Origin: Bacteroidetes bacterium UBA2364
GTDB taxonomy: Bacteria > Bacteroidota > Rhodothermia > Rhodothermales > UBA2364
Assembly: GCA_002344075.1 (NCBI GenBank)
Contig: DDTM01000032.1
Coordinates: 16,455 to 30,826 of the forward strand
Direction of reading: 5' to 3'
DNA length: 14,372 nucleotides
In this document: positions 4,768 through 12,857 of the stretch, piece by piece
Layout of the letters: each line of letters starts with the position of its first letter
How positions within the stretch are numbered: the stretch's first letter is position 1
Program-made: the position numbers and the translations under genes
Notes under the pieces: generated by a model
Told to the model about the DNA's origin: nothing
Database searches by the model: none
What the model saw: only the letters and a program-made list of their open reading frames with translations

Positions 4768-7764
4768 TTAGAAGTCGAACGTTAAGCGTAGGGTGCTGTA
4801 ACGGCCTACGACGGGTGCGCCGTAGAACTGGCGAACTTGGTTATCAGTCACATTTTGTACCAAGGCGTCTAAGCGCAGCCGTTTGCTGAATTCATAGCCT
4901 GCACCTAAGTCCAGAAGATAGTAGTCTTCTACACCTATGTCGTCAATTTTACTAGCACTGTTGTTGTATGGGTTGGGCAAGCCTCCTAAATAAGGACCGG
5001 AGGCAATTGGGAACCCTTGGTTATACCGGAAAGACACATTTGCCGAGAAACCATTTTTTAGTTTGTAGTCGCCGCCTAATTTCACTTTCATCTGCGGTGA
5101 ATTCATCGCCAGATACAAACCACTTCCTGGTTCGTTCACTTCTGTTTCGTCAAAGAAGTTATCGGAAGTGTACGACATATTGGCAAAGATGCTTAATTGG
5201 TCATTGGCGATAAAGCGAAGCGATGTATCCAGACCCCAGTAACTTACATCTCCAAAGTTCCGGTAGGAGAGCATCAGTTCCGGCATTTTACCGACACCCG
5301 GATTGTTTTCTTTGGGTTGGGCGATTGCAACTGGCACGCGGGCGAGTGCATTGTTTTGATTTGCAAAGCCCACGACCAAGCCTGCTACTTGTGCAGATGG
5401 AATGCCTAATTGCGCAAGCGCGCCCTTAAGTTGGGGATTCGCTTCGATGGCAGCAGCGAGTTGAGCGGTAAGGTCGTTCGTAAAGCCTTGCGCCAAGAAA
5501 AGTGGGGTTTGCATGAGCAACGGCCCAACGAAATCTTTCTTCTTGGAGTAGTAACCATCTATGGCAACAAGTAGCTTACCTCCGAAAATACCTTTGTAGC
5601 CCAACTCTATGGTTTGGGTTTTTGTTTGCTTCAGTGGATCTACGTCTGTGACGGCATTCACGGGAATGGCCTGTCCTGTTTGGACGTTGATCATCACCAT
5701 CAGTGCATCTACTCCGCCTTGTACTTGGGTTGCAGCAGGTGCAAGTAGTTGTTTCAAGGTACCAACGGTGGCTTCATTTACTTTTTGGGCACCCAAAGCT
5801 TGGTTAATGAGGGCAGCCAAGGTCGCATTGGGGGTTGCATTTAATCCTGGATAGATTAGATTTCCATATAATTCACCATAATTCAGACGGCCTGCCACAT
5901 CGGCACCGCGATTCCAAGGTAAGATGCTGGAAGCCACTACGCCACCTGGATAAGCAGTATTTCGGTTAAAGGTAAAGCCCTCATAGGCACCTCGTCCCCG
6001 TACCAATGCCGTACCGAATGCACCAAAACTGGTTTGACTGGCAGGAATGTCTAAGAACATGGAGTTGTTGCCCGGTGAAGAGAAGGCTTGGTTGAACGTG
6101 GCGCGTACCGAAGAGGTGTTTGACGGTTTAAAAACAAAAGCCAATCGTGGAGAAACCGCGAACGCGCCGATTACATTGTTGTAGTCTCCACGTGCCGCGA
6201 GTGTAATGTCCAACTTGGGGGAAAGTGCATACTGTGCTTGGGCATAAGCGCCCGTTTCCATAATGGCATCATTTTCTTCGTTGCGGCCATAGATGGTTCC
6301 GTCGGTATCCGGAATCGTGTATTGCATGTCTGCACCATAGATCAAACGGAGTTTTTCCGATGGCTTGCTGTCATTTTGTAGTTGCACATTCCACTTTTGT
6401 GAGTGGTCATATACCGTACCCTCCGAACCTGAAATGACATTGCCATTGTTGTCTAAACGGCGTCGGTTGATGATGTATGAACCACCGTGGTTGTTGCGGT
6501 TCAAAGAAGCTGCCGCAAAGAAGGAGCCTGATTGGAAGCGAACTTGCCCATAGGTATATCCGAAGTCGATGGCTTGCAGGTTGCCAATACCGGACATATA
6601 GGTGCCAGAAGAGACCGAGTAACCACCATTCACAATCAGTGCCGATTTGCTACCCAGTTTGTATTCCACCATCCCGTTTAGGTTCAGTTTATCGGTATCA
6701 TAGTCGCGAGGGACATCCCGAATGGCCTGAAGTGCTGTTTGTGTATAGGTACTGGTTACATCTGTTACAGCAGATTGGTCGGTATTAAGGGCATAGGCTT
6801 TCAGGCTACCCCCGTCCTCTATCACGACCAATTTATCTCCGGTGGTATCCAACTGAATAAAGTCTTGCGGAGCCATAACGTTCATGGCAAAATCTTTTGC
6901 CTGCGAGTATTGGCCTGCAAATTTATAGCCCAGTTTTTGATTGGCCGATACGCCTGCATGGCGCCATGCAGCGGCAGCGGTAGATTGTTGACCACCACCA
7001 AGCGAAACGGTTGTGCCTTGATGGTCGAATGGGTTCTTCGTGATAAAATGGACGACGCCTGCATCTACGCCAGGACCATACAATGCAGAACCAGGGCCGC
7101 GCACAATTTCTACCCGTTCCAAGTCAATGTTCGAGATGGGCATCATGCTATAAGCATTGGCATTTAAGGAAGCAATTGCGCCTTGGCGATAATCAATAAG
7201 CGTATAGGCTGCGCCCGAAAAGGCATTATTAAAACCGCGTAGTACCACTTCGTAGCGGTCAACACCTGTTTGTGCCATATCCACACCTTCTACGTTCCGT
7301 AAAACCGCAGCGATGCTTGGTGTGGCTTGGTTTTGTACCTCACGTGCGTCCAACACCGAAACAGAAGCTGGCGCATCTAAGATTTTTTCCGACTGGCGCG
7401 ACGCAGATACCACCACTTCATTCAGTGTATTGCCGGCATCGGCCATAGAGAAGTCTAACATTACAGTTTGTCCGGCCTTAAGCGAAACCGTTTGACGCAA
7501 AGCCCGATAGCCTACAAACGTAACCGACACATCGTAATTCCCAGCAGCGGCAGAAATCCGATATTTGCCGTTCAGATCTGACGTGGCTCCGGAAACCAGA
7601 TCGTTTGTTCCGGATTTTAGCAGTGAAACCGTAGCACCAATGAGTGAGGTGCCATCACCTCCATCTTTGACGGTTCCTTGAACGGTTGCATTCTGCGCAA
7701 ATCCTGTTCCGGCTGCGAGTAGCAGGAATAGGAGCACAAAAAATGGTCTAAAGCATTTTACCAT
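4768..7764 (-). CDS. TonB-dependent outer-membrane receptor, substrate unknown
   Basis: An outer-membrane active transporter of 998 residues from the chosen start. The start at 7764 is preferred over ATGs at 7842 and 7770 because AAGGAG lies six bases ahead and a signal peptide follows at once (VLLFLLLAAGTGFA, cleavage after Ala23). Next come a carboxypeptidase-regulatory-like beta domain (about 25-105), a TonB box (NEVVVSASRQ, 115-124), a plug (about 127-245, with LRGFNN and ERVEIVRGPGSALYGPG) and a 22-strand-type barrel ending in STLRLTFDF, with the C-terminal Phe used in barrel assembly. Two Ala/Leu-rich, helix-like insertions sit in barrel loops (about 634-699 and 754-814). No susD-type lipoprotein gene is adjacent, so this is not a SusCD pair. 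The gene is transcribed alone from a Bacteroidota-type promoter, with a LacI-like palindrome in its leader. Confidence 0.93.
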   Translation of the reverse strand: MVKCFRPFFVLLFLLLAAGTGFAQNATVQGTVKDGGDGTSLIGATVSLLKSGTNDLVSGATSDLNGKYRISAAAGNYDVSVTFVGYRALRQTVSLKAGQTVMLDFSMADAGNTLNEVVVSASRQSEKILDAPASVSVLDAREVQNQATPSIAAVLRNVEGVDMAQTGVDRYEVVLRGFNNAFSGAAYTLIDYRQGAIASLNANAYSMMPISNIDLERVEIVRGPGSALYGPGVDAGVVHFITKNPFDHQGTTVSLGGGQQSTAAAAWRHAGVSANQKLGYKFAGQYSQAKDFAMNVMAPQDFIQLDTTGDKLVVIEDGGSLKAYALNTDQSAVTDVTSTYTQTALQAIRDVPRDYDTDKLNLNGMVEYKLGSKSALIVNGGYSVSSGTYMSGIGNLQAIDFGYTYGQVRFQSGSFFAAASLNRNNHGGSYIINRRRLDNNGNVISGSEGTVYDHSQKWNVQLQNDSKPSEKLRLIYGADMQYTIPDTDGTIYGRNEENDAIMETGAYAQAQYALSPKLDITLAARGDYNNVIGAFAVSPRLAFVFKPSNTSSVRATFNQAFSSPGNNSMFLDIPASQTSFGAFGTALVRGRGAYEGFTFNRNTAYPGGVVASSILPWNRGADVAGRLNYGELYGNLIYPGLNATPNATLAALINQALGAQKVNEATVGTLKQLLAPAATQVQGGVDALMVMINVQTGQAIPVNAVTDVDPLKQTKTQTIELGYKGIFGGKLLVAIDGYYSKKKDFVGPLLMQTPLFLAQGFTNDLTAQLAAAIEANPQLKGALAQLGIPSAQVAGLVVGFANQNNALARVPVAIAQPKENNPGVGKMPELMLSYRNFGDVSYWGLDTSLRFIANDQLSIFANMSYTSDNFFDETEVNEPGSGLYLAMNSPQMKVKLGGDYKLKNGFSANVSFRYNQGFPIASGPYLGGLPNPYNNSASKIDDIGVEDYYLLDLGAGYEFSKRLRLDALVQNVTDNQVRQFYGAPVVGRYSTLRLTFDF

Positions 7765-7770
7765 GTGCAT

Positions 7771-7779
7771 CTCCTTTTT
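7771..7779 (-). promoter_or_regulatory. ribosome binding site that decides the receptor start
   Basis: AAAAAGGAG ends six bases before ATG 7764-7762. The ATG at 7770 abuts it directly, and the ATG at 7842 has no comparable site and would put 26 charged residues ahead of the signal peptide. Confidence 0.7.
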
Positions 7780-7841
7780 GGGGTCTTTTTTGGGTTTGGG
7801 GATAATCTGTGGATGGCGGGTGTCCAAATTAATCGCGTTCA

Positions 7842-7855
7842 TTAAAGCGCTTTCA
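7842..7855. promoter_or_regulatory. LacI-family-like operator palindrome in the receptor leader
   Basis: TTAAAGCGCTTTCA contains the perfect 10-bp palindrome AAAGCGCTTT (7844-7853) with a central CG, as in LacI/GalR-family operators. It matches 13 of 14 positions of the cre consensus TGWAANCGNTNWCA. It lies between the candidate promoter (7890-7918) and the start codon (7764), where a bound repressor would block transcription. The binding protein is not in the window. Confidence 0.4.
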
Positions 7856-7889
7856 TAAATGTAAAAATAACAAGAACAGTGTGTTAAAG

Positions 7890-7918
7890 CAATGTACCTG
7901 CATAAAAGATAAAAACAA
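7890..7918 (-). promoter_or_regulatory. candidate promoter of the TonB receptor gene
   Basis: On the minus strand, TTG (7918-7916) is followed after 19 bases by TACATTG (7896-7890), close to the Bacteroidota -33/-7 layout. It would give a leader of about 120 nt. The -33 element lies inside the promoter-proximal copy of a duplicated sequence. Confidence 0.5.
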
Positions 7919-7947
7919 TCTATTTATAAAGGTAAAAACAATCTATT
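7910..7947. repeat. tandem 15-bp repeat, 23-bp period, upstream of the receptor promoter
   Basis: TAAAAACAATCTATT occurs at 7910-7924 and 7933-7947, with partly conserved flanks. The 23-bp period is about two helical turns. The pair lies between the stop of the DUF3592 gene and the receptor's -7 box, so it may be a pair of regulator sites or a duplicated promoter element. Confidence 0.75.
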
Positions 7948-7966
7948 GGCGAGTGGTACAACCGAG

Positions 7967-8650
7967 TTAATTTCCGGATGCTGGAAGCGCAGAAAGGTCC
8001 ATGTGGTAATCTTCTGGGTTTGCGAGATTAATATATACCGGAATGGTCTCCTTGGTGAGAAAGGAAGTGGGATTGTACCAGATGTGGTCGCTCTGGAATT
8101 GATATATCTTGAAGTCTTTAGGGTTTTGCCATTGCGCCCAAATGACGTATGGGCTTCTACCATTCACTCGGAAACTTTGGTCTAGGGCAACTTGCTCGAT
8201 CTTGGCCCAAATTTTCTGGCCACTTTGTTGTAATGCACGCGCCATTTTTTGCTTGCGCCACTGGTAGATAAGTCCACCTAAGCCTAAAGCAGTGAAAATG
8301 GTACCCAGTGTCCCAAAAATTCCAGGAAATAACCAGTTTGTCCAATCAGAAATACGGGCATTGGTTGGGTTTTCGGGCTGGTAATTAATGGTGGCCGCTT
8401 CGCCGATGGCATAAGAAGGGGGCGAAGAAAAAACGTCGCCCGTCACTTCATACATTTGGCCATCTCTTGCGCGAAAGGCCACAACAGGGGCGGTGCTTCC
8501 TTTTGAATTACGGATCATATCCACCACTTCGCCTTCTGTGCGTAAGGCAGTTCCGGAAAACCGGTAAAGATCGTAGCCAAACCAAATACCAATCAGCATG
8601 AAGGGCAAACCGATCAGAGTAAAAATGCCCCAAAACCAGCGAAGAGACAT
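7967..8650 (-). CDS. DUF3592-family membrane protein
   Basis: A 227-residue inner-membrane protein of unknown function. Residues 4-26 (WFWGIFTLIGLPFMLIGIWF) form the first transmembrane helix. The outside segment that follows has the DUF3592 order: TEGEVVDM, then PVVAFRARDGQMYEVTG, then YAIGEAATINYQPENPTNARI. A second helix lies around residues 105-128 (FPGIFGTLGTIFTALGLGGLIY), after which a cytoplasmic half repeats the theme with a second beta-rich region (IWAKIEQV, YVIWAQW, TIPVYINLANPEDYHMD). The frame is open upstream to 8899, but that extension would run into nadE on the other strand and past a well-formed promoter at 8692-8723, so the start at 8650 is chosen. It is divergent from nadE and shows no functional link to the receptor gene downstream. 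Confidence 0.85.
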   Translation of the reverse strand: MSLRWFWGIFTLIGLPFMLIGIWFGYDLYRFSGTALRTEGEVVDMIRNSKGSTAPVVAFRARDGQMYEVTGDVFSSPPSYAIGEAATINYQPENPTNARISDWTNWLFPGIFGTLGTIFTALGLGGLIYQWRKQKMARALQQSGQKIWAKIEQVALDQSFRVNGRSPYVIWAQWQNPKDFKIYQFQSDHIWYNPTSFLTKETIPVYINLANPEDYHMDLSALPASGN

Positions 8651-8691
8651 AATATGAGGTGTTTTAGGATGAAGCGAGCCGTTAATATTCC

Positions 8692-8723
8692 GAAAGGTAA
8701 GGGCTGGGTGGTGGGAATGCAAA
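8692..8723 (-). promoter_or_regulatory. promoter of the DUF3592 gene
   Basis: On the minus strand, TTTG (8723-8720), 20 bases, then TACCTTTC (8699-8692) closely match the Bacteroidota -33/-7 pattern. The start of transcription would fall some 35 bases before the chosen ATG at 8650. Confidence 0.6.
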
Positions 8724-8761
8724 CATGGGACAGGGGTTTGAAAATCAGCCGCTGTCGAAAC

Positions 8762-8793
8762 TTGGTCGGTCGCAATTTCATACCGTATATTCG
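8762..8793 (+). promoter_or_regulatory. possible nadE promoter
   Basis: TTG (8762-8764), 21 bases, then TATATTCG (8786-8793) is a one-mismatch version of the -33/-7 pattern. It lies 29 bases before the nadE start and back to back with the DUF3592 promoter. Confidence 0.3.
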
Positions 8794-8822
8794 ATAGCCA
8801 TTTTACACTTTGACCAATCCTT

Positions 8823-10556
8823 ATGCGTATCGCTCTTGCCCAGATCAACCCCATTGTGGGGGATTTGCCCGGAAATGTCCAAAAAATTATGGATACCATC
8901 TGGGAAGCTGCCCAAAATCAGTCCGAATTGGTGGTTTTTTCGGAACTGGTCTTGTGTGGTTATCCACCGATGGACTTGTTGGACAACCCCTTGTTTATTG
9001 ATGCCTGTACCGCTGCCATCCAACAAATTGCCCGCGAGTCGCCACCCAATATTGCCGTCATCTTGGGTACACCCGTCCGAAATCCCGAATCCACTGGAAA
9101 ACGGCTTTATAATGCAGCCGTCTTATTAGATAAGGGCCAGGTAGCGGCAACGGCCTATAAGGTCTTGTTGCCTACCTATGACGTGTTCGACGAATACCGT
9201 TATTTTGAACCTGCCGATGTATGTACCCCCATCGTGTGGCGCGGCATCCGTCTTGGGCTTCATGTTTGTGAAGACATGTGGAATAACGAGGCTTGGGCGC
9301 AATTTCACCTCTATGATCGTAATCCGATAGATGAATTGGCGGCGGCAGGTACGGATATCTTTATCAATATTAGTGGCTCGCCCTACTCGCATAGCCAATC
9401 CCAAACCCGTGATCGGCTGATTCTGGAGAACTGTCGCGAGCATCAACGACCCTTCTTATACGTCAACCAAGTAGGTGCAAATACCGAAATCATTTTCGAT
9501 GGCGATTCCTGTGCATTCGATGCTGCCGGAAATATGATCTTAGAATTGCCTCGGTTTCGGGAGGCACTGGCTTATTTGGAGTTTGATTCCCAAACGCGGC
9601 AACTGACGCCGATGCACCCCGAAACAGCCCATACCTCTGCTTCAGATCGCATCCGAGACTTACATGACGCCTTGGTTTTGGGAATCCACGATTATTTTCA
9701 TAAGTCTGGTTTCTTCAAAAAAGCACTCATTGGGCTTTCAGGTGGGATAGACTCTGCGGTGACTTGTGCCTTGGCGGTTAACGCACTGGGTGCAGACCGA
9801 GTGACGGGGGTGACCATGCCTTCCAAATATTCTTCGTCTGGTTCTGTAACCGACTCGGAGGCGCTCGCACAGGCAACCGGAATTGAGTTCCTTAATATTC
9901 CGATTGTTCCTGCGGTCTCGGCTTTCGATAAGATGCTGGCGGACGTTTTTGCCGGACATCCGCCAGATGTGGCCGAGGAGAATATTCAAGCACGTGTACG
10001 AGGAACTACACTGATGGCGTTGTCTAATAAATTTAATCATTTGCTGCTAACAACGGGAAATAAATCTGAGATGGCAGTGGGCTACTGTACCTTATATGGT
10101 GATATGAATGGAGGCTTGGCCGTACTTTCTGATGTGTTTAAGATGGATGTCTATGCACTGGCTTCCTATATCAATCAAAAAGCGGGTTGTGAGGTGATTC
10201 CCGAATCCACTATCCAAAAAGCACCCTCTGCCGAGCTACGACCCGGACAAAAAGACCAAGACTCCTTACCGCCATATCCTGTCTTGGATGAAATTCTTCG
10301 GCGATATATAGAAGAATGGCAAGAGTTAGAAACCATTGCCGATGAAACCGGATACCCTTATGATATGGTCTCGGCCATGCTCCGAAAGGTGGATGCAAAC
10401 GAGTTTAAACGAAAACAGGCCGCGCCAGGCTTGCGAGTAACACGCAAGGCATTTGGTACAGGGCGTCGTTTGCCGATCGTCATGCGGTGGGATCGGCGCT
10501 GGGCTTCCGAAATGACCGGAGCTGATCAGAAGGATGTACAGGAAGCGTGGGAATAG
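8823..10556 (+). CDS. nadE: glutamine-dependent NAD+ synthetase
   Basis: A 577-residue cytosolic enzyme for the last step of NAD synthesis: ATP-dependent amidation of nicotinate adenine dinucleotide using ammonia from glutamine. The N-terminal nitrilase-type glutaminase domain (about 1-265) shows the Glu-Lys-Cys triad: Glu41 in FSELVLCGYPP, Lys113 in AYKVLLPTYDVFDE and Cys149 in LHVCEDMW. The C-terminal synthetase domain (about 280-577) has the ATP loop SGGIDS (306-311), TTGNKSE (410-416), YGDMNGG, and the AELRPGQKDQDSLPPY segment (470-485). Length and domain order fit the two-domain bacterial type. The start lies just after a divergent promoter region and there is no Shine-Dalgarno sequence. 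Nothing suggests an operon with the Yip1 gene 194 bases downstream, which has its own promoter. Confidence 0.97.
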   Translation: MRIALAQINPIVGDLPGNVQKIMDTIWEAAQNQSELVVFSELVLCGYPPMDLLDNPLFIDACTAAIQQIARESPPNIAVILGTPVRNPESTGKRLYNAAVLLDKGQVAATAYKVLLPTYDVFDEYRYFEPADVCTPIVWRGIRLGLHVCEDMWNNEAWAQFHLYDRNPIDELAAAGTDIFINISGSPYSHSQSQTRDRLILENCREHQRPFLYVNQVGANTEIIFDGDSCAFDAAGNMILELPRFREALAYLEFDSQTRQLTPMHPETAHTSASDRIRDLHDALVLGIHDYFHKSGFFKKALIGLSGGIDSAVTCALAVNALGADRVTGVTMPSKYSSSGSVTDSEALAQATGIEFLNIPIVPAVSAFDKMLADVFAGHPPDVAEENIQARVRGTTLMALSNKFNHLLLTTGNKSEMAVGYCTLYGDMNGGLAVLSDVFKMDVYALASYINQKAGCEVIPESTIQKAPSAELRPGQKDQDSLPPYPVLDEILRRYIEEWQELETIADETGYPYDMVSAMLRKVDANEFKRKQAAPGLRVTRKAFGTGRRLPIVMRWDRRWASEMTGADQKDVQEAWE

Positions 10557-10642
10557 CCTTTGTGTCAAATTGAGATAAATTGCTTTTTGTGTCGTGTATG
10601 GGTGTTAAAAACGCGGCGGGTTGTATTTTTGTGGGCCTCACT

Positions 10643-10674
10643 TTTGCATTTGGTTCATAAACATCCTACCTTTA
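10643..10674 (+). promoter_or_regulatory. promoter of the Yip1-family gene
   Basis: TTTG (10643-10646), 20 bases, then TACCTTTA (10667-10674). This is the same layout, with nearly the same -7 box, as the DUF3592 promoter. The leader would be about 70 nt long. Confidence 0.55.
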
Positions 10675-10738
10675 AGGGAAACACGCTGTTAGCGTCCTCT
10701 TTACGTTTTTACATTCACCCCACTTCACCAGTTTTATC

Positions 10739-10743
10739 GGAGG
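10739..10743 (+). promoter_or_regulatory. strong ribosome binding site of the Yip1-family gene
   Basis: GGAGG lies seven bases before ATG 10751. It is the clearest Shine-Dalgarno sequence in the window, whereas most genes here lack one, which suggests high translation of this gene. Confidence 0.7.
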
Positions 10744-10750
10744 TCTTATT

Positions 10751-11368
10751 ATGAGTCTTGTAGATCGTGCAAAAAACATTCTTCTCAGCCCCAAAGCGGA
10801 ATGGGAGGTTATTGATGGCGAGTCGTCCAATATGTCGTCCTTAATTGTAAGCTATGCACTACCTCTTATCGTGCTGGGCGCATTGGCGGGCGCTATTGGA
10901 AGCTCGGTGTTCGGTGTGACACTAATATTCATTGGAACAGTTAAAATCCCTTTGTTGCAATCCATGATCACAGCAGCAGTGGGCATTGCTGTTGCCGTTT
11001 TGATGCTGTATATCCTGTCATTTGTTGTAAACTTTTTAGCGCCAAACTTTGGCGGAGAAAAGAACGATAACCAAGCGGCCAAGTTGGTGGTGTATGCTTC
11101 TACTGCAGGTTGGGTTGCCCAGATTTTTGGCATTATTCCCGCTGTTGGTGGCATTATGAGTTTTGTGGGGGCTATTTATGGTATCTATCTGTACTACCTC
11201 GGCTTGCCCGCCCTGATGAAAAACCCTCAAGACAAAACAATCGTTTATATGATTGTGGTGGCCATTGTTGCCATTGTAATTAATATGGTGTTTACCGGCA
11301 TGATTGTCGGTGCAATTGTGAGTGCTTTCGGATTTGGTGCTATGGCCGCTGGAAGTTTAGGGATGTAA
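10751..11368 (+). CDS. Yip1-domain family integral membrane protein
   Basis: A 205-residue membrane protein. The N-terminal cytoplasmic stretch MSLVDRAKNILLSPKAEWEVI is the characteristic opening of bacterial Yip1-family proteins, in which a W-x-x-I motif precedes the first helix. Five or so hydrophobic segments follow, at about 30-55, 68-97, 110-128, 130-155 and 163-197, with a polar loop GGEKNDNQ near 101-108. The protein has many Gly, Ala and Ile and no catalytic motif. The eukaryotic Yip1 family works in membrane traffic; the role of bacterial members is unknown. The gene has its own promoter and a very good ribosome binding site, and ends in a strong bidirectional terminator, so it is a single-gene unit. 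Confidence 0.85.
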   Translation: MSLVDRAKNILLSPKAEWEVIDGESSNMSSLIVSYALPLIVLGALAGAIGSSVFGVTLIFIGTVKIPLLQSMITAAVGIAVAVLMLYILSFVVNFLAPNFGGEKNDNQAAKLVVYASTAGWVAQIFGIIPAVGGIMSFVGAIYGIYLYYLGLPALMKNPQDKTIVYMIVVAIVAIVINMVFTGMIVGAIVSAFGFGAMAAGSLGM

Positions 11369-11389
11369 TCGCTGCAAAATAGCTTAAAG

Positions 11390-11418
11390 AAAAAAGGCTC
11401 CACTTGGGGCCTTTTTTT
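11390..11418. terminator. bidirectional terminator between convergent genes
   Basis: A 12-bp stem (11390-11401 with 11406-11417; the GC core is GGCTCC/GGGGCC with one wobble) has a four-base loop and runs of A and T on its two sides. It is 22 bases after the Yip1-family stop and 37 bases beyond the stop of the convergent TPR gene, and can serve both. Confidence 0.9.
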
Positions 11419-11454
11419 GGTGTTGTAGTTGTATGTTGTGCTTTATTTGCTTAT

Positions 11455-12816
11455 TCACTCCCACTCAATTACTGAAACCTCGAAGTGGCTAAATGTGGTA
11501 TGTCCTTTTTTAAGCTCCGTGAGCAGACTCCCTGTAAAGGCTTGATTGGGGCGTATGGGTGGCGAAGAAGCACCACTCACAAAAAAAGACTCTTTGCTTC
11601 CGATTTCGGATCCTGAAGCATCATAAAAAACCGTCCGAAGTTGTAAAGTTCGTACCGATTGCGGGCCTTTGTTTTTTACGACCACTTCCAGCCAAACATT
11701 TCGCGTATTTCCAAATCCGGTAGTACGGGCATTGCGCAAAAAAGTCTCCAATATAAAACCCGAAGGCTTAGGAATATCCCATTTTAGCTCCAATGGTTTA
11801 TCTGTTTGATATTGGGGCGGTGCGGATTCTAAGTCGACCTCAGCGATAGTCAGTAGAACAGAAGCAACGTTTGGTGCTTTTTGGGCCTTATAATGAAGTA
11901 GGTCCACGGGTAGTACCTCGCCAGGCCGTACATTGGTTTCGTAGGTAGGCAAAACCTCTTTGAACTCCGTAAATAGGGTCTGTCCTGTCTTGTCTAGGGC
12001 TTTAAGTTGCACCTTAAGCTGTACCATCTCTTTGGTTTTGGACGAAATATACCCGCGTAAAACGTATGAGAAGGCATCTTCATAGGGTGTAAGTACCGAT
12101 TTTTGAACTTCGAATGATACGTCATGTGTGCCAAAGGCTGTTTCTACTGGAACTTGCAAATCGTTCACAGACTCGGAGGAAGTATTGCTGTTTGTGCCGT
12201 CGGGTACGGATAAACCGCCCGATAGCTTGTTTTGGGTGGTTTTAGAAGAGGAGGGGGATAACCAGAAAAAGAGTATCAACACCAACACGCCCAGTATGCT
12301 CATGCCTGTCCACAAAGCATTTCGGTTGGGCGAGGTTGTTTTTTGAGGGATTCGAGGCAAGGGCGCTTCGTTGGGCCTGGTTTTGGGCATACTTTCGCCA
12401 AGTGCCGAGAGTACCACATACGCCGGACGATAATGGGGGTCTATTTCTACACATCGGCGGGCAAGTGCTTCGGCTTGTTTGCGGTCATCAGGGTCTTTCA
12501 TCAGATTCCATCGCTGGCGGTGGGCCTCTGCAAGTTCATATAACACTCGCAAATCCAACGGTCGAACCGAGATCACAAATTGTAATTCGCGGATGGCGTC
12601 GTTCCACAGTTGGTGTTGTCTAAAATTTAATGCTCGCTCCAAAGACGCCTGTGCGCGGTCTTCGAGGGCGGTTTTTTGCTGTTCGGTAATGCCCAATTCA
12701 CGGGCGGCGCGGTCTAAGTCTGCTTGTGTGAGCGGTGGAAGCGCCGGATTGTCTTGGGCATCCATAAGGCGTTTGAGGTATTTTTGTAGAATGGCTTCGG
12801 AAGCGTGATGTGGCAT
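11455..12816 (-). CDS. TPR-containing single-pass membrane protein
   Basis: A 453-residue protein with three parts. Residues 1-140 are cytoplasmic and helical, with TPR-like units: one around 54-88 (ASLERALNFRQHQLWNDAIREL...RPLDLRVLYELAEAH) and one around 113-138 (KQAEALARRCVEIDPHYRPAYVVL). A Pro-rich linker leads to one transmembrane helix (about 167-187). The rest (about 190-453) is extracytoplasmic: a Ser/Thr/Asn-rich spacer, then two beta-rich modules (around 225-345 and 350-453) resembling the FxLYD/DUF3426-type Ig-like fold, with VLRGYISSKTKEMVQLKV and NVWLEVVVKNKGPQSVRTLQLRTVFYDASG. The order of parts suggests a scaffold linking cytoplasmic partners to the envelope. No enzyme motif is present and the exact family is not recognised. 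The gene ends in TGA, which shows that TGA is a stop codon in this genome. Confidence 0.8.
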   Translation of the reverse strand: MPHHASEAILQKYLKRLMDAQDNPALPPLTQADLDRAARELGITEQQKTALEDRAQASLERALNFRQHQLWNDAIRELQFVISVRPLDLRVLYELAEAHRQRWNLMKDPDDRKQAEALARRCVEIDPHYRPAYVVLSALGESMPKTRPNEAPLPRIPQKTTSPNRNALWTGMSILGVLVLILFFWLSPSSSKTTQNKLSGGLSVPDGTNSNTSSESVNDLQVPVETAFGTHDVSFEVQKSVLTPYEDAFSYVLRGYISSKTKEMVQLKVQLKALDKTGQTLFTEFKEVLPTYETNVRPGEVLPVDLLHYKAQKAPNVASVLLTIAEVDLESAPPQYQTDKPLELKWDIPKPSGFILETFLRNARTTGFGNTRNVWLEVVVKNKGPQSVRTLQLRTVFYDASGSEIGSKESFFVSGASSPPIRPNQAFTGSLLTELKKGHTTFSHFEVSVIEWE

Positions 12817-12857
12817 ATCCCTTGTGGTTTAGAGGCTGGGTTCAAACAAATCTACAA

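Noticed and set aside
7765..7842. Receptor start at 7842, giving a 1024-residue protein.
   Set aside because: It would place 26 charged residues before the signal peptide and leave AAGGAG unused; it would also put the LacI-like palindrome over the start codon.
4768..8650. Polysaccharide utilisation locus of the SusC/SusD type.
   Set aside because: There is no SusD-like lipoprotein, glycosidase or sensor gene beside the receptor; the neighbours are a DUF3592 gene and ribD.
8651..8899. Extended N-terminus of the DUF3592 gene from an ATG at 8899.
   Set aside because: The extension overlaps nadE on the other strand, crosses a good promoter for the shorter form, and its residues do not look like the family, which begins at the first membrane helix.
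10560..10754. 64-codon plus-strand frame ahead of the Yip1-family gene.
   Set aside because: It runs through the promoter and ribosome binding site of the Yip1-family gene, and the translation is not protein-like.
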